Part shown: in pieces, positions 31,595-41,138 of the stretch
Numbering within the stretch: the first letter of the stretch is position 1
How the letters are laid out: every line of letters starts with the position of its first letter
The notes under the pieces: generated by a model
Databases searched by the model: none
Told to the model about the DNA's origin: nothing
What the model saw: only the letters and a program-made list of their open reading frames with translations
From: Streptomyces zaomyceticus
GTDB lineage: Bacteria > Actinomycetota > Actinomycetes > Streptomycetales > Streptomycetaceae
Assembly (NCBI RefSeq): GCF_014656215.1
Contig: NZ_BNBZ01000047.1
Location: forward strand, 1 to 41,138
Length of the DNA stretch: 41,138 nt
Direction: 5' to 3'
Position numbers and translations under genes: made by a program

Positions 31595-32523
31595 CAGAAC
31601 TCCAGCCGCTCGCGCCGGCCCAGCTTCATCACGACGGCCGCGAAGGCCAGCGTGACGAGGAGGAGCGCGACACCGATGGTCGTTGCGTAGGCGGCCTGAC
31701 CGTCCCGGAACGCCTTCTGGTACACGTACAGCGGAAGGACGATGGTCGAGTAGTCGGGCCCGCCGCCGCTGGGGCCGACGGTCATGATCTGGACGACGGC
31801 GAAGGATTCCGCGCCGAGCGCCAGGATGCCCATGTAGATCCAGCCCGACTGCACGGTGTCCCAGAGCAGCGGCAGGGTGATCTTGAAGAACGTGGTGAAA
31901 CGGTTCGCGCCGTCCAGCAGGGCCGCCTCGTAGAAGTCCCGCGGAATGGACGCCATGCCGGCCGAGAAGAGGACGACGAAGAATCCGACGGTGGACCAGA
32001 CGAGGACGATCATCACGCAGATGAGGGCGAGGTCCGGATCGCCGAGCCAGTCCGGCTGGACACTGCCGAGACCGACACCCTTCAAAACGGAATTGATGGC
32101 TCCGCTGTTCGGGTTGTACGCGAACTGGAAGAGCAGCGCCACGATCGCGATCGACAGCACCTGCGGGAAGAAATAGACAATCTTGTAGAAAGACGATCCG
32201 CGCACACCCGCGATGGCCGCGCCCCTACGGCGCCGACCGCCGACATTGAGCATGAAGGCGAAGAACAGCGCGAGTCCGACGGTCACCAGCGGCAGCACCA
32301 CCGCGAAGGTCAGACTGTGCTGGAACGACTTCCAGAAGACCTCGTCGTCCAGCATTCTGCTGTAGTTGTCGAATCCGACCATCCCGAATTCGGGGCTCAG
32401 TCCGGTCCAGTCCGTGAACGAGTAGTAGATGGACTGGATGAACGGCCAGACGACGAAGAGCGCGTAGAGCGCGAGGGGGGCCGCCAGGAACCCCACGATG
32501 AAACGGTACTTGCCGTGTTGCAT
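31594..32523 (-). CDS. ngcF: Sugar ABC transporter permease (NgcF type), 309 aa
   Basis: A MalF-type CUT1 permease with about six helices (YRFIVGFLAAPLALYALFVVWPFIQSIYYSFTDW at the start). The EAA loop is EAALLDGANRFTTFFKITLPLLWDT. A Gly/Pro-rich VGPSGGGPDYSTIVLPLYVYQKAF loop comes near the C-terminus. The start is ATG 32523 with an AGGA directly before it, so spacing is short. The frame continues upstream to 32628 in a Pro/Arg/Ser-rich stretch that looks untranslated. The 101 bp gap to ngcE holds no clear terminator, so the three ngc genes probably share a transcript. With NgcG it should carry chitin-derived amino sugars across the membrane. Confidence 0.9.
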   Translation of the reverse strand: MQHGKYRFIVGFLAAPLALYALFVVWPFIQSIYYSFTDWTGLSPEFGMVGFDNYSRMLDDEVFWKSFQHSLTFAVVLPLVTVGLALFFAFMLNVGGRRRRGAAIAGVRGSSFYKIVYFFPQVLSIAIVALLFQFAYNPNSGAINSVLKGVGLGSVQPDWLGDPDLALICVMIVLVWSTVGFFVVLFSAGMASIPRDFYEAALLDGANRFTTFFKITLPLLWDTVQSGWIYMGILALGAESFAVVQIMTVGPSGGGPDYSTIVLPLYVYQKAFRDGQAAYATTIGVALLLVTLAFAAVVMKLGRRERLEF

Positions 32524-32624
32524 TCCTACCGACCCCGATCTTCCCGCGGAGGCGCGCCGCTGGTGCCACGCGCTATGGGGGCCGGGGCCCGCTCCCGGTC
32601 GGCGGGAAGGGGCCCCGGCACTGC

Positions 32625-34070
32625 TCACTGGTGCTTGTAGTGCTTGATCGAGGAGTCCTGGGCCGCCTCGTCGGCGTACTTCTGGATCTTCTTGATCGTC
32701 TCGGCCGGGGTCGCGCGGCCCGCCATCAGCTCACCGATGCCGGCGACACCGATCTTCTCCTTCTGAAGGGCGACGTACCAGTCCTGCAGGCGCGGGTTGA
32801 CCACATTCTGACCGGCCTTCTCCAGCGCCGCGACGCCGGACTTGAGGCCCGGGGAGAGCTCGATGCCGTCGGTGCCGCCGTTCAGGGCCGTCAGGGACTT
32901 CACCGACTGGGTGAAGTTCTTGGAGGAGGCCTCGCTGAGCATGATGCGCAGCTGCTCCATGCCTCCCGCGGGGTTCGCCGCCTTCGCCGGGACGATGAAG
33001 GGCTCGCCGCCGGCCGCCCAGATGGTGCCGAACGGCATCTTGTCCGAGGCGTCGAGGCCGGTCGGGCCGGAGACGGCCAGGCCGAAGTCGGCCGGCATGG
33101 TCTTCGCGGCCTCGTTCTCGACCCAGGAGCCGTTCGGGATGAACAGCGCCTTGCCCTCGGTCCAGGCGGTCTGCGACTGGATGTGGTCGAGGCCGGGGGT
33201 GCCCTTGAGGATGTACCCCTTCCTCACGAGCTCGTAGTACGCCTCGAAACACGCCTTGACCGCGGGGTGCTCCCAGGCCTTCGGCTCCAGGTTGTCGATG
33301 GCGTCCAGGACCTCGCGGCCGCCGACCTTGGCGATCATCGGGTACAGCGAGAAGGGGACGTAGTACGGGTGCTTGCCCGCGTACGTCCAGGCGGCGATGC
33401 CCTTCTTCTTCGCCTTCTCGCAGACGGCGATCATCTCGTCCCAGGTCTCCGGGTACTTCGCGTCGAGCGAGTCGAGGAGCTTCTGCGAGTACCAGACGCC
33501 GTAGACCGTGTAGGCGTAGTTCAGGATCCAGCAGGGCTGGCCGTCGAACTGGCCCATCTCGACGATGCCCGGCCGCAGGGTGTCACGGACCGTCTTCTTG
33601 GGGTCGTCGATGGACGGCGCGTCCAGGAGCGGGGTGAGGTCCGCGAGCTGCTTCTGGCCGACGAGGACACCCATGTCCATCTGCTCGGCGCCGGAGTTGT
33701 CGATGAGGTCCGGCGGGTTGCCACCGTTGAAGCGCGGCTGCAGCGTGGTGGTGATCTTCTGGGTCGGGGTGAACTTGACCTTCGCCTTGGGGTAATTGGT
33801 CTCATAGATCTTGACCGCGTCCTTGGCGTACTGCTGTCCGAATCCACCGTCGAAGAGGACGAAATCGAGCGGTGCCGACTCGTTCACCGCGAGCGGGTTC
33901 TTTTCGGACTTCGTGCCCTTCTCGACCTTTCCGTTGCCACCACTGTCACTGCTCGCACAGGCGGAGAGGAAGCCCATCGTCGGTACGGAGATCAGACCGA
34001 TAGCGGCAGAACGCTTGATCAGATCGCGACGGCCAAGGCCCTCATTGGTGTGTGCGGAGGTGGATCCCAT
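32625..34070 (-). CDS. ngcE: N-acetylglucosamine/chitobiose-type sugar-binding lipoprotein (NgcE), 481 aa
   Basis: The extracellular binding protein of the importer. The N-terminus has a twin-Arg motif (GRRDLIKRSAAIG, residues 13-25) and lipobox LSAC with Cys38, so it is likely a Tat-exported lipoprotein. The mature protein resembles CUT1 solute-binding proteins: LDFVLFDGGFGQQYAKDAVKIYETNYPKAKVKF, NPPDLIDNSGAEQMDMG, PETWDEMIAVCEKAKKKGI and WTEGKALFIPNGSWVENE. ATG 34070 has GAGG at the right distance. A TTG at 34076 is too close to it. A DasR-like site lies 152 bp upstream. It is divergent from the FG-GAP gene, sharing a 531 bp region. Confidence 0.92.
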   Translation of the reverse strand: MGSTSAHTNEGLGRRDLIKRSAAIGLISVPTMGFLSACASSDSGGNGKVEKGTKSEKNPLAVNESAPLDFVLFDGGFGQQYAKDAVKIYETNYPKAKVKFTPTQKITTTLQPRFNGGNPPDLIDNSGAEQMDMGVLVGQKQLADLTPLLDAPSIDDPKKTVRDTLRPGIVEMGQFDGQPCWILNYAYTVYGVWYSQKLLDSLDAKYPETWDEMIAVCEKAKKKGIAAWTYAGKHPYYVPFSLYPMIAKVGGREVLDAIDNLEPKAWEHPAVKACFEAYYELVRKGYILKGTPGLDHIQSQTAWTEGKALFIPNGSWVENEAAKTMPADFGLAVSGPTGLDASDKMPFGTIWAAGGEPFIVPAKAANPAGGMEQLRIMLSEASSKNFTQSVKSLTALNGGTDGIELSPGLKSGVAALEKAGQNVVNPRLQDWYVALQKEKIGVAGIGELMAGRATPAETIKKIQKYADEAAQDSSIKHYKHQ

Positions 34071-34221
34071 GCTCAAGTCCTCGCCTTCATTCAGGACTCA
34101 GGCGGTGTACCGGTCGCCCGTACTCTCGCCACAGGCGAAGGGCCCCGCCACCGCGGTCATTTGCAGCCGGGTCGTGCAGGCGTCGGGCCGTCGTGTGATG
34201 GAAACGACTGGCTGGACGCCG

Positions 34222-34237
34222 ACAGGTATAGTCCACT
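34222..34237. promoter_or_regulatory. DasR-responsive element candidate upstream of ngcE
   Basis: ACAGGTATAGTCCACT matches 13 of 16 positions of the published dre consensus (ACTGGTCTAGACCACT-like), the operator of the GlcNAc-6-phosphate-sensing GntR regulator DasR. Its position fits control of an aminosugar importer. Confidence 0.6.
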
Positions 34238-34346
34238 TCCCTTCGCCTGAGCAAGATCGAAAGCAGGTTTCGACGGCCATCTTTCCCGAGTTGAGACCTC
34301 CGGGATAAGCAGGCTCGATCTGCGGCGTTTCGTCCAACCATTCGTC

Positions 34347-34363
34347 TGTCAATACCCTTGACA
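34347..34363. promoter_or_regulatory. TGTCAA-N5-TTGACA dyad in the ngcE/FG-GAP divergent region
   Basis: A perfect 6-bp inverted repeat separated by five bases. Each arm also reads TTGACA, a perfect -35 box, on one of the two strands. A good -10 was not found at 17-18 bp on either strand. It could be a divergent promoter core or an operator. Confidence 0.4.
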
Positions 34364-34370
34364 CTTCCTC

Positions 34371-34523
34371 AGATCAGCCCGTACTGGGGGACGCGGCGGG
34401 GGTGGCGGCACCTGCCGGCCGGATCCGCGGGCACAAAGAGGGACATATGACCGGGATCGAAACAGTTGTGTCACAGACCCGCCTCCCGGTGAAGGTCTTG
34501 TAAGGACGATCCGGGATCATGGG
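34371..34523. other. Remainder of the ngcE/FG-GAP intergenic region
   Basis: No credible gene or family-level signal is seen. It contains the run up to the leader of the FG-GAP gene, and only direct reading of a TTG/CAC-rich stretch around 34460-34490 hints at a promoter. Confidence 0.3.
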
Positions 34524-34579
34524 GGTCCCGCCGTGTACGGCCGTCGCGTACGGCCGCGAGGCGGGAACCTGCCTTTTTT
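34524..34579 (+). promoter_or_regulatory. Attenuator-like leader of the FG-GAP gene
   Basis: An outer stem (34524-34532 with 34560-34569, one bulged A) encloses an inner 7-bp hairpin (34538-34544 with 34550-34556). The 3' strand of the outer stem can instead fold into a short hairpin (34559-34564 with 34569-34574, GAAC loop) followed by six T at 34574-34579. The two folds exclude each other. They lie 23 bp before the start codon. Confidence 0.45.
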
Positions 34580-34601
34580 CCTCTCGGATCTGGAGTACTA
34601 C

Positions 34602-35531
34602 GTGGCCAACTCTTCTGGCCTGAACCGCACGGGCGTCCTGTCCCGTATCACCGTGGCCGCCATAACGGCCGCCCTCGTGGGCACCACCACGGCCGCGGTG
34701 GCGGCGGACGCGCCGCAGAGCGCCGCGGCTGTCAAGCCGACCACCACCGCCCCGGCCGCCTCCGCCGCGAGCACCACCGCGGCCGCCGCCGACGCCGAGC
34801 TCCGCTTCCTGGGCGGCGTCCAGGGCTCCACCCTCTACTACTACGAGCCCAACGGCTCCGGTGGCTACGAGGCCCGCGAGTGGGCCACCGGCACCTGGGG
34901 CAGCGTCAAGAACGCCCAGCAGGCGGACAACGACGGCGACGGCATCGCCGACGACACCTGGATCTGGTACACCTCCGGCACCATGGCGTACGCCGCCGGC
35001 GAGTCCAGCGACACGTCGTTCACCACCATCGGTGGCGGCTGGAACGCCTACAACAAGATCGTCTCCCCGGGTCAGCTCGGTGGCGGCGCGGCCGCGGACA
35101 TCATCGCCCGCGACGCGTCCGGCGTCCTGTGGCTGTACCTCGGCTACGGCAACGGCAAGGTCGCTCCCCGCACCAAGATCGGTGGCGGCTGGAACGCCTA
35201 CAACCAGATCGCCGGCGTCGGCGACCTGAGCGGTGACGGCAAGGCCGACATCGTCGCCAAGGACGCCTCCGGCATCCTGTGGCTGTACAAGGGCACCGGC
35301 GACTGGAAGGCCCCCTTCACCGGCCGCACCAAGATCGGTGGCGGCTGGGGCTCCTACAACTACCTCCTGGGTGTGGGCGACCTCGACTGGGACGGCCGCA
35401 GCGACCTGATCGCGCGCGACACGTCCGGCAAGCTCTACCGCTACTCGGGCACGGGCAGCGCCGGCGCGCCGTTCAAGCCGCGCGTCGTGATCGGCACCAG
35501 CGGCTGGAACACCTACCGCCTCATGTTCTGA
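34602..35531 (+). CDS. Secreted FG-GAP/VCBS repeat protein, 309 aa
   Basis: GTG 34602 has GGAG six bases upstream. A signal peptide (GVLSRITVAAITAALVGTTTAAVAAD) with cleavage near residue 35 and a Thr/Ala/Pro-rich linker leads to about four repeats of 45-50 residues. Each begins with T-x-IGGGWNAYN and contains a Ca-binding Asp cluster (NDGDGIADD, DLSGDGKAD, DLDWDGRSD) and an Ala/Lys-Asp-x-SG-x-LWLY strand. This is the FG-GAP/VCBS pattern of extracellular beta-propellers. Such domains in Streptomyces are often found in peptidases or surface-binding proteins. No catalytic domain is present here, so a binding role is likely but unproven. A terminator follows directly. Confidence 0.85.
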   Translation: MANSSGLNRTGVLSRITVAAITAALVGTTTAAVAADAPQSAAAVKPTTTAPAASAASTTAAAADAELRFLGGVQGSTLYYYEPNGSGGYEAREWATGTWGSVKNAQQADNDGDGIADDTWIWYTSGTMAYAAGESSDTSFTTIGGGWNAYNKIVSPGQLGGGAAADIIARDASGVLWLYLGYGNGKVAPRTKIGGGWNAYNQIAGVGDLSGDGKADIVAKDASGILWLYKGTGDWKAPFTGRTKIGGGWGSYNYLLGVGDLDWDGRSDLIARDTSGKLYRYSGTGSAGAPFKPRVVIGTSGWNTYRLMF

Positions 35532-35560
35532 TCCTTCGTCCACCCACGGGTGAACGAACG

Positions 35561-35596
35561 AAGGGCCCCGCTCCTCTTCCGAGGAGCGGGGCCCTT
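35561..35596. terminator. Bidirectional terminator between FG-GAP gene and acnA
   Basis: A perfect 16-bp stem (35561-35576 with 35581-35596) with a TTCC loop and a short T run in the plus direction, between convergent genes. Confidence 0.9.
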
Positions 35597-35634
35597 TGCG
35601 TCCTACCCGATCAGATCATCGGCCGAGGCCGGTT

Positions 35635-38352
<2,718 letters not shown>

Positions 38353-38419
38353 GACAGTCTCCTTCATCAATGTGCGCGTATTACCGCCATGCTGCCGCCA
38401 CGACTCCTCGCCGATCCGC

Positions 38420-38453
38420 TAAGGTAAGACTTAGTTAGGTAAGCCTTACCGGG
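38420..38453. promoter_or_regulatory. Two overlapping DtxR/DmdR1-type iron boxes upstream of acnA
   Basis: 38435-38453 (TTAGGTAAGCCTTACCGGG) matches 16 of 19 positions of the TWAGGTWAGSCTWACCTWA iron box. 38420-38438 (TAAGGTAAGACTTAGTTAG) matches 15 of 19. Their starts are 15 bp apart. They are 68-101 bp upstream of the acnA GTG. This is a pattern match, without binding data. Confidence 0.6.
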
Positions 38454-38478
38454 TGGGCGGCCACGGTGCGCCGTAAGC

Positions 38479-38502
38479 AGTTATCTCGATGTCGAGATAA
38501 CT
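38479..38502. promoter_or_regulatory. Perfect 11-bp-arm palindrome upstream of acnA (TamR/MarR-type candidate)
   Basis: The arms 38479-38489 (AGTTATCTCGA) and 38492-38502 are exact reverse complements with a TG spacer. The MarR-family regulator TamR of S. coelicolor is reported to control the aconitase gene, and MarR sites are dyads of this size. Which regulator binds here is inferred. Confidence 0.55.
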
Positions 38503-38564
38503 CTAGTGCATCCCCGCCGCCGGGTCATGCCCGGCTGCCCGTGACCGCCTCCCCGGTGTCGCGC

Positions 38565-40859
38565 TCAGGCGAACATCTCACCGAGCAGCTCGGGGCCGAC
38601 CGCGATCGGAGCGGGGCGGTACGCCGGGGGTCGCGTCCCCATCAGCTCGCGCACCAGGAAGTCCCAGCAGCGGGTCCGCACGAAGGCCAGGCAGTCGAGG
38701 AACGTGTGCTCCGCCCCGGGCACCAGGAGCAGCTCGAAGTCCTTGCCGGCCGCGAGGAGCCGTTCGGCCAGCCGCAGGGTGTGCTGCGGGTGGACCTGGT
38801 CGTCCATCTCGCCGTGGACGAGCAACAGCCTGCCCACCGGCCGGTCCGTGAGGTCCGGGCCGGCCGTACGGGCCCAGGCCTCGGGAGCGTCCGCGCCGTC
38901 GTACGCCTCCACGAAGCCCGGATTGAAGAAGCGGGCGTCATGCGAGCCGGAGAGGGCGACCCCGGTCCGGTACGTCCCGGGGAAGTCGAGCATCGCCCGC
39001 GCCGCGGCGAAACCACCCCCGGAGTGACCGAACGCCCCCACCCGGTCCAGGTCCATCCACGGCCGGTCCGCGGCCAGCTGCCGCAGCGCCGCGACATGGT
39101 CGGCCAGACAGCCCGCGTCGACCAGCCGGCCGTAGGACGCGTCGTGGAAGGACTTGCTCCGCCCCGGGGTGCCGCGCCCGTCCAGCGCCACCACCACGAA
39201 GCCCAGCGCCGCGAGAGGCTCCGCGTCCATGCCCATACCGCCGGGGTCGAAGCACGGGGCGACCCGGTTGACCTGCGGACCCGGGTAGAGGTTGTCCACC
39301 ACCGGGTAGCGCTCGGCGGGGTCGAAGCCCCGCGGCCGGTACAGCACCCCGTAGATGTCCGTCACCCCGTCGGCGGCCTTGACGCGGAAACGCTCCGGCG
39401 GCGTCCAGCCGGTGGCGGCGAGCTTCCCGATGTCGGCGTGCTCCAGCTCGACGAGCACCCGTCCGCTCCAGTCACGGACGCGGGTGACCGGCGGGGTGTC
39501 GACGGTGGACGCGGAGTCGACGAAGTACTCCTGGCCGTCCGGGTACGCCCGGTCGTCCGCCACGGTGACCACGTGGTCCAGCGCGTCGTCCGTGATCCTC
39601 GCGAATCCGGAACCGTCCAGACCGACCCGGCACACCGAGCGCCGGTAGGGGTCCTCGTCCACCAGCCCGGAGGCGGTGAAGTACACCACCCGCTCGGCCT
39701 CGTCGACGCGCAGGATCTGCCGTACCGCCCACGGTCCGGAGGTGACCTGCCCCAGCGGCGCGCCGGTGCGCAAGTCGTACCGGTGGAGATGGCCCCAGCC
39801 GTCCCGCTGCGAGTACCACAGCACCTCGTCGGCGAGGACCCGCACGATCGGCGGCTCGGTCATGAACTGGTTGGGCTCCACACGGGTCTCCCCGGTCTCC
39901 GTGAGCACCGCGGCGACCTCCCCGGTGGCCGGGTCGAGGCGGTACAGGGTGAGCGCCCGCGGATCGCGGGGCCGGCCGAGGTAGTACACCGCCGAGCCGT
40001 CCGGGGCCCACCACGCCCACCGGGCCGCGACCGGCGAGAACACCGGCATGAGCAGCGGTTCGGCCTGCGCGCGGACCACCGTCCCCGCGGTGACGTCGAG
40101 GACGACCAGCTCGGCCAGCGGCAGGTGCTCGTCCCCGGCGTAGGCGTACCGCTGGGAGTGGGTGCGGGGCGCGCCGCCGTCGGCGGGCGCGGCCTCCACG
40201 AGGTGGGTCCGCCGTACGGCCCGCTCGTCGGTCCGGTGGGTGAGGACCTTCGTCGAGTCGGGCGACCAGGCCAGCGCGGGCGGCAGATGGGGCAGGCCGA
40301 TCTTGCGCAGCAGGGTGGCGTTGCCCGTGGATGCCGGGCCGGAGCCGTACGCGTGGTCGGGTGCGCCGTCGGTGGTCAGCGCCCACTCGCGGCCGTCGGA
40401 CAGCGAGCGCGCCCACAGGTCGTGCCCCCGCAGGAACACCGCGTGCTTCCTGTCGGGCGACGGGACCTCCAGCGGGTTGCCCGGCGGCGTGAACTCGGCC
40501 GGCTCGCAGACGTAGTCGTCCAGGCCGCAGCGCCAGTACGCGCCGAACGCCACGAACTCCACGGCGTTCCCGGCCGTTTCGACGGCGGCGAACGGCAGGG
40601 CCTCGGGGTCGACCGGCTGCCCGGAGGCGGCGGCGAGCGCGGCGGCCAGCCGGGTGTGGTCGAAGGCCGGCTCGCGGGTGCCCGCCGCCGGGTCGACCTG
40701 CATGAACCGCCGGCCGGCACCGTTGCTCACGGTGTACCGGAAGCGGGCGCCGCCGTCCGTCCACTGCGGCCTGACCTTGTCGCCGACGACGAGCTCACCG
40801 GGGCGGGCGGGTCGGCGGAGGAGCCGCTCTGCGGCCTGGTAGTGCTGAGTGGTGCTCAT
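38565..40859 (-). CDS. S9 family peptidase (prolyl oligopeptidase/DPP IV-like), 764 aa
   Basis: A two-domain serine peptidase. The N-terminal part (about 60-480) is a DPP IV-type beta-propeller with repeats such as PLAWSPDSTKVLTHRTDER, RWAWWAPDGSAVYYLGRP, EVLWYSQRDGWGHLHRYDL and ADDRAYPDGQEYFVDSASTVDTPP. The C-terminal alpha/beta-hydrolase part (about 500-764) has VDNLYPGPQVNRV, ALDGRGTPGRSKSFHDASYG, the nucleophile elbow GAFGHSGGGFAA near residue 619, the Asp in VHGEMDDQVHPQH near 697 and the His in PGAEHTF near 729. Family members cleave after Pro or Ala. No signal peptide is visible, so it is probably cytoplasmic. The start is ATG 40859. Substrate is unknown. Confidence 0.9.
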   Translation of the reverse strand: MSTTQHYQAAERLLRRPARPGELVVGDKVRPQWTDGGARFRYTVSNGAGRRFMQVDPAAGTREPAFDHTRLAAALAAASGQPVDPEALPFAAVETAGNAVEFVAFGAYWRCGLDDYVCEPAEFTPPGNPLEVPSPDRKHAVFLRGHDLWARSLSDGREWALTTDGAPDHAYGSGPASTGNATLLRKIGLPHLPPALAWSPDSTKVLTHRTDERAVRRTHLVEAAPADGGAPRTHSQRYAYAGDEHLPLAELVVLDVTAGTVVRAQAEPLLMPVFSPVAARWAWWAPDGSAVYYLGRPRDPRALTLYRLDPATGEVAAVLTETGETRVEPNQFMTEPPIVRVLADEVLWYSQRDGWGHLHRYDLRTGAPLGQVTSGPWAVRQILRVDEAERVVYFTASGLVDEDPYRRSVCRVGLDGSGFARITDDALDHVVTVADDRAYPDGQEYFVDSASTVDTPPVTRVRDWSGRVLVELEHADIGKLAATGWTPPERFRVKAADGVTDIYGVLYRPRGFDPAERYPVVDNLYPGPQVNRVAPCFDPGGMGMDAEPLAALGFVVVALDGRGTPGRSKSFHDASYGRLVDAGCLADHVAALRQLAADRPWMDLDRVGAFGHSGGGFAAARAMLDFPGTYRTGVALSGSHDARFFNPGFVEAYDGADAPEAWARTAGPDLTDRPVGRLLLVHGEMDDQVHPQHTLRLAERLLAAGKDFELLLVPGAEHTFLDCLAFVRTRCWDFLVRELMGTRPPAYRPAPIAVGPELLGEMFA

Positions 40860-40887
40860 TCTTTCGACCTGCCTCGATGGTGAGAGT

Positions 40888-41021
40888 GGTGGTGACTGCG
40901 GTGGTGACTGCGGTGCTGCCCGACCCCTGGCGGTGACTGCGGTGCTGCCCCGTGGCGGCGACCCGTGGCGGTGACGGCGGTGGTGACCCGTGGCGGCGAC
41001 GGCGGTGGCGACAGCCGTGGC
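40888..41021. repeat. GGTGACnGCGGT-type short tandem repeats
   Basis: About ten degenerate units of 12-17 bp (GGTGACTGCGGT, GGCGACCCGTGGC and variants) stand head-to-tail, between the S9 peptidase start and the DUF4097-like stop. The region lacks a credible gene and forms the upstream region of the peptidase gene. The repeats are likely replication-slippage products. Confidence 0.7.
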
Positions 41022-41042
41022 GCCGGGGACGGGCGCCGTGGT

Positions 41043-41138
41043 TCAGAGGCTGCGGGCGGTGATGTCGCCGTAGGCGGTGGTGGCGTGGACGGTGAGGTCG
41101 GGGGTGGGGCCGGCGGTGTTGCCGAGGGCGTTGTGGAT
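41043..41138 (-). CDS. DUF4097-type protein, C-terminal 31 residues only
   Basis: The frame runs from the window edge to a TGA at 41043-41045 and reads a beta-strand-like end (TVHATTAYGDITARSL). This repetition of short Gly/Asp/Thr turns with a GDI-Ala-Arg end is typical of DUF4097 beta-strand repeat proteins in Streptomyces, whose role is unknown. The rest of the gene lies outside the window, so the assignment is weak. Confidence 0.5.
   Translation of the reverse strand: MHNALGNTAGPTPDLTVHATTAYGDITARSL

Noticed and set aside
34440..34601. ydaO-type (c-di-AMP) riboswitch before the FG-GAP gene
   Set aside because: Considered because secreted cell-wall genes in Streptomyces can have one, but its conserved core sequences were not recognised here.

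Overview
The window is about 41 kb of high-GC actinobacterial chromosome and almost certainly comes from a Streptomyces species. The evidence is the extreme G/C at third codon positions, frequent GTG/TTG starts, strong GGAGG ribosome sites, Tat and lipobox signals, and gene order. From memory, the order matches the S. coelicolor SCO60xx neighbourhood (ngcEFG, rok7B7, xylFGH, dxs, fadAB, rnd, hemE, SCO6045-type DUF692 gene). I see no phage, transposon, CRISPR, tRNA or rRNA. Both window edges cut a gene: a NodB-type deacetylase on the left and a probable DUF4097 protein on the right.

Region 1 (1-4020) holds the truncated polysaccharide deacetylase. A tight minus-strand operon follows: AIM24-family protein, ABC ATPase, ABC membrane protein and a 61-residue Cys-rich protein. 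A divergent PTH2-like peptidyl-tRNA hydrolase comes next. Region 2 (4124-7424) is the most unusual part. A DUF692/MNIO enzyme with a fused C-terminal helical domain sits 7 bp upstream of a TIGR04222-type membrane protein. The last 70 residues of that membrane protein are only Cys, Gly and Ser, with nine Cys. A tail-less paralogue follows. This looks like a candidate post-translational modification system acting on a membrane-anchored Cys-rich tail.

Region 3 (7661-13624) carries haem genes of the coproporphyrin-dependent route (hemQ/chdC, hemY/cgoX, hemE, all on the minus strand). They are interrupted by a DUF4349 lipoprotein and a CoA-disulfide-reductase-like flavoprotein on the plus strand. 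Region 4 (13716-20503) has a DUF3000 protein, an orphan LuxR-type response regulator, RNase D and the fadA-fadB beta-oxidation operon. Region 5 (20605-25339) holds a predicted beta-propeller-like hypothetical protein, an APC-family amino-acid permease and dxs of the MEP isoprenoid pathway.

Region 6 (25595-34070) is a minus-strand sugar-uptake block: ngcE-ngcF-ngcG, the ROK regulator rok7B7, then xylF-xylG-xylH. Its intergenic regions contain a near-consensus DasR site upstream of ngcE, nested inverted repeats upstream of xylF, and a structured repeat-bearing spacer between xylF and xylG. Region 7 (34602-41138) has a secreted FG-GAP/VCBS repeat protein behind an attenuator-like leader. It also has aconitase acnA, whose promoter shows two overlapping DtxR/DmdR-type iron boxes and a long MarR-type palindrome. 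Last come an S9-family peptidase, GC-rich short repeats and the C-terminus of a DUF4097-like protein.

Together the genes cover central carbon and sugar uptake (chitin sugars, xylose, TCA, fatty acids), haem and isoprenoid precursors, and one probable peptide-modification locus. Gene calls rest on reading translated motifs without database searches. Regulatory-site calls are pattern matches.
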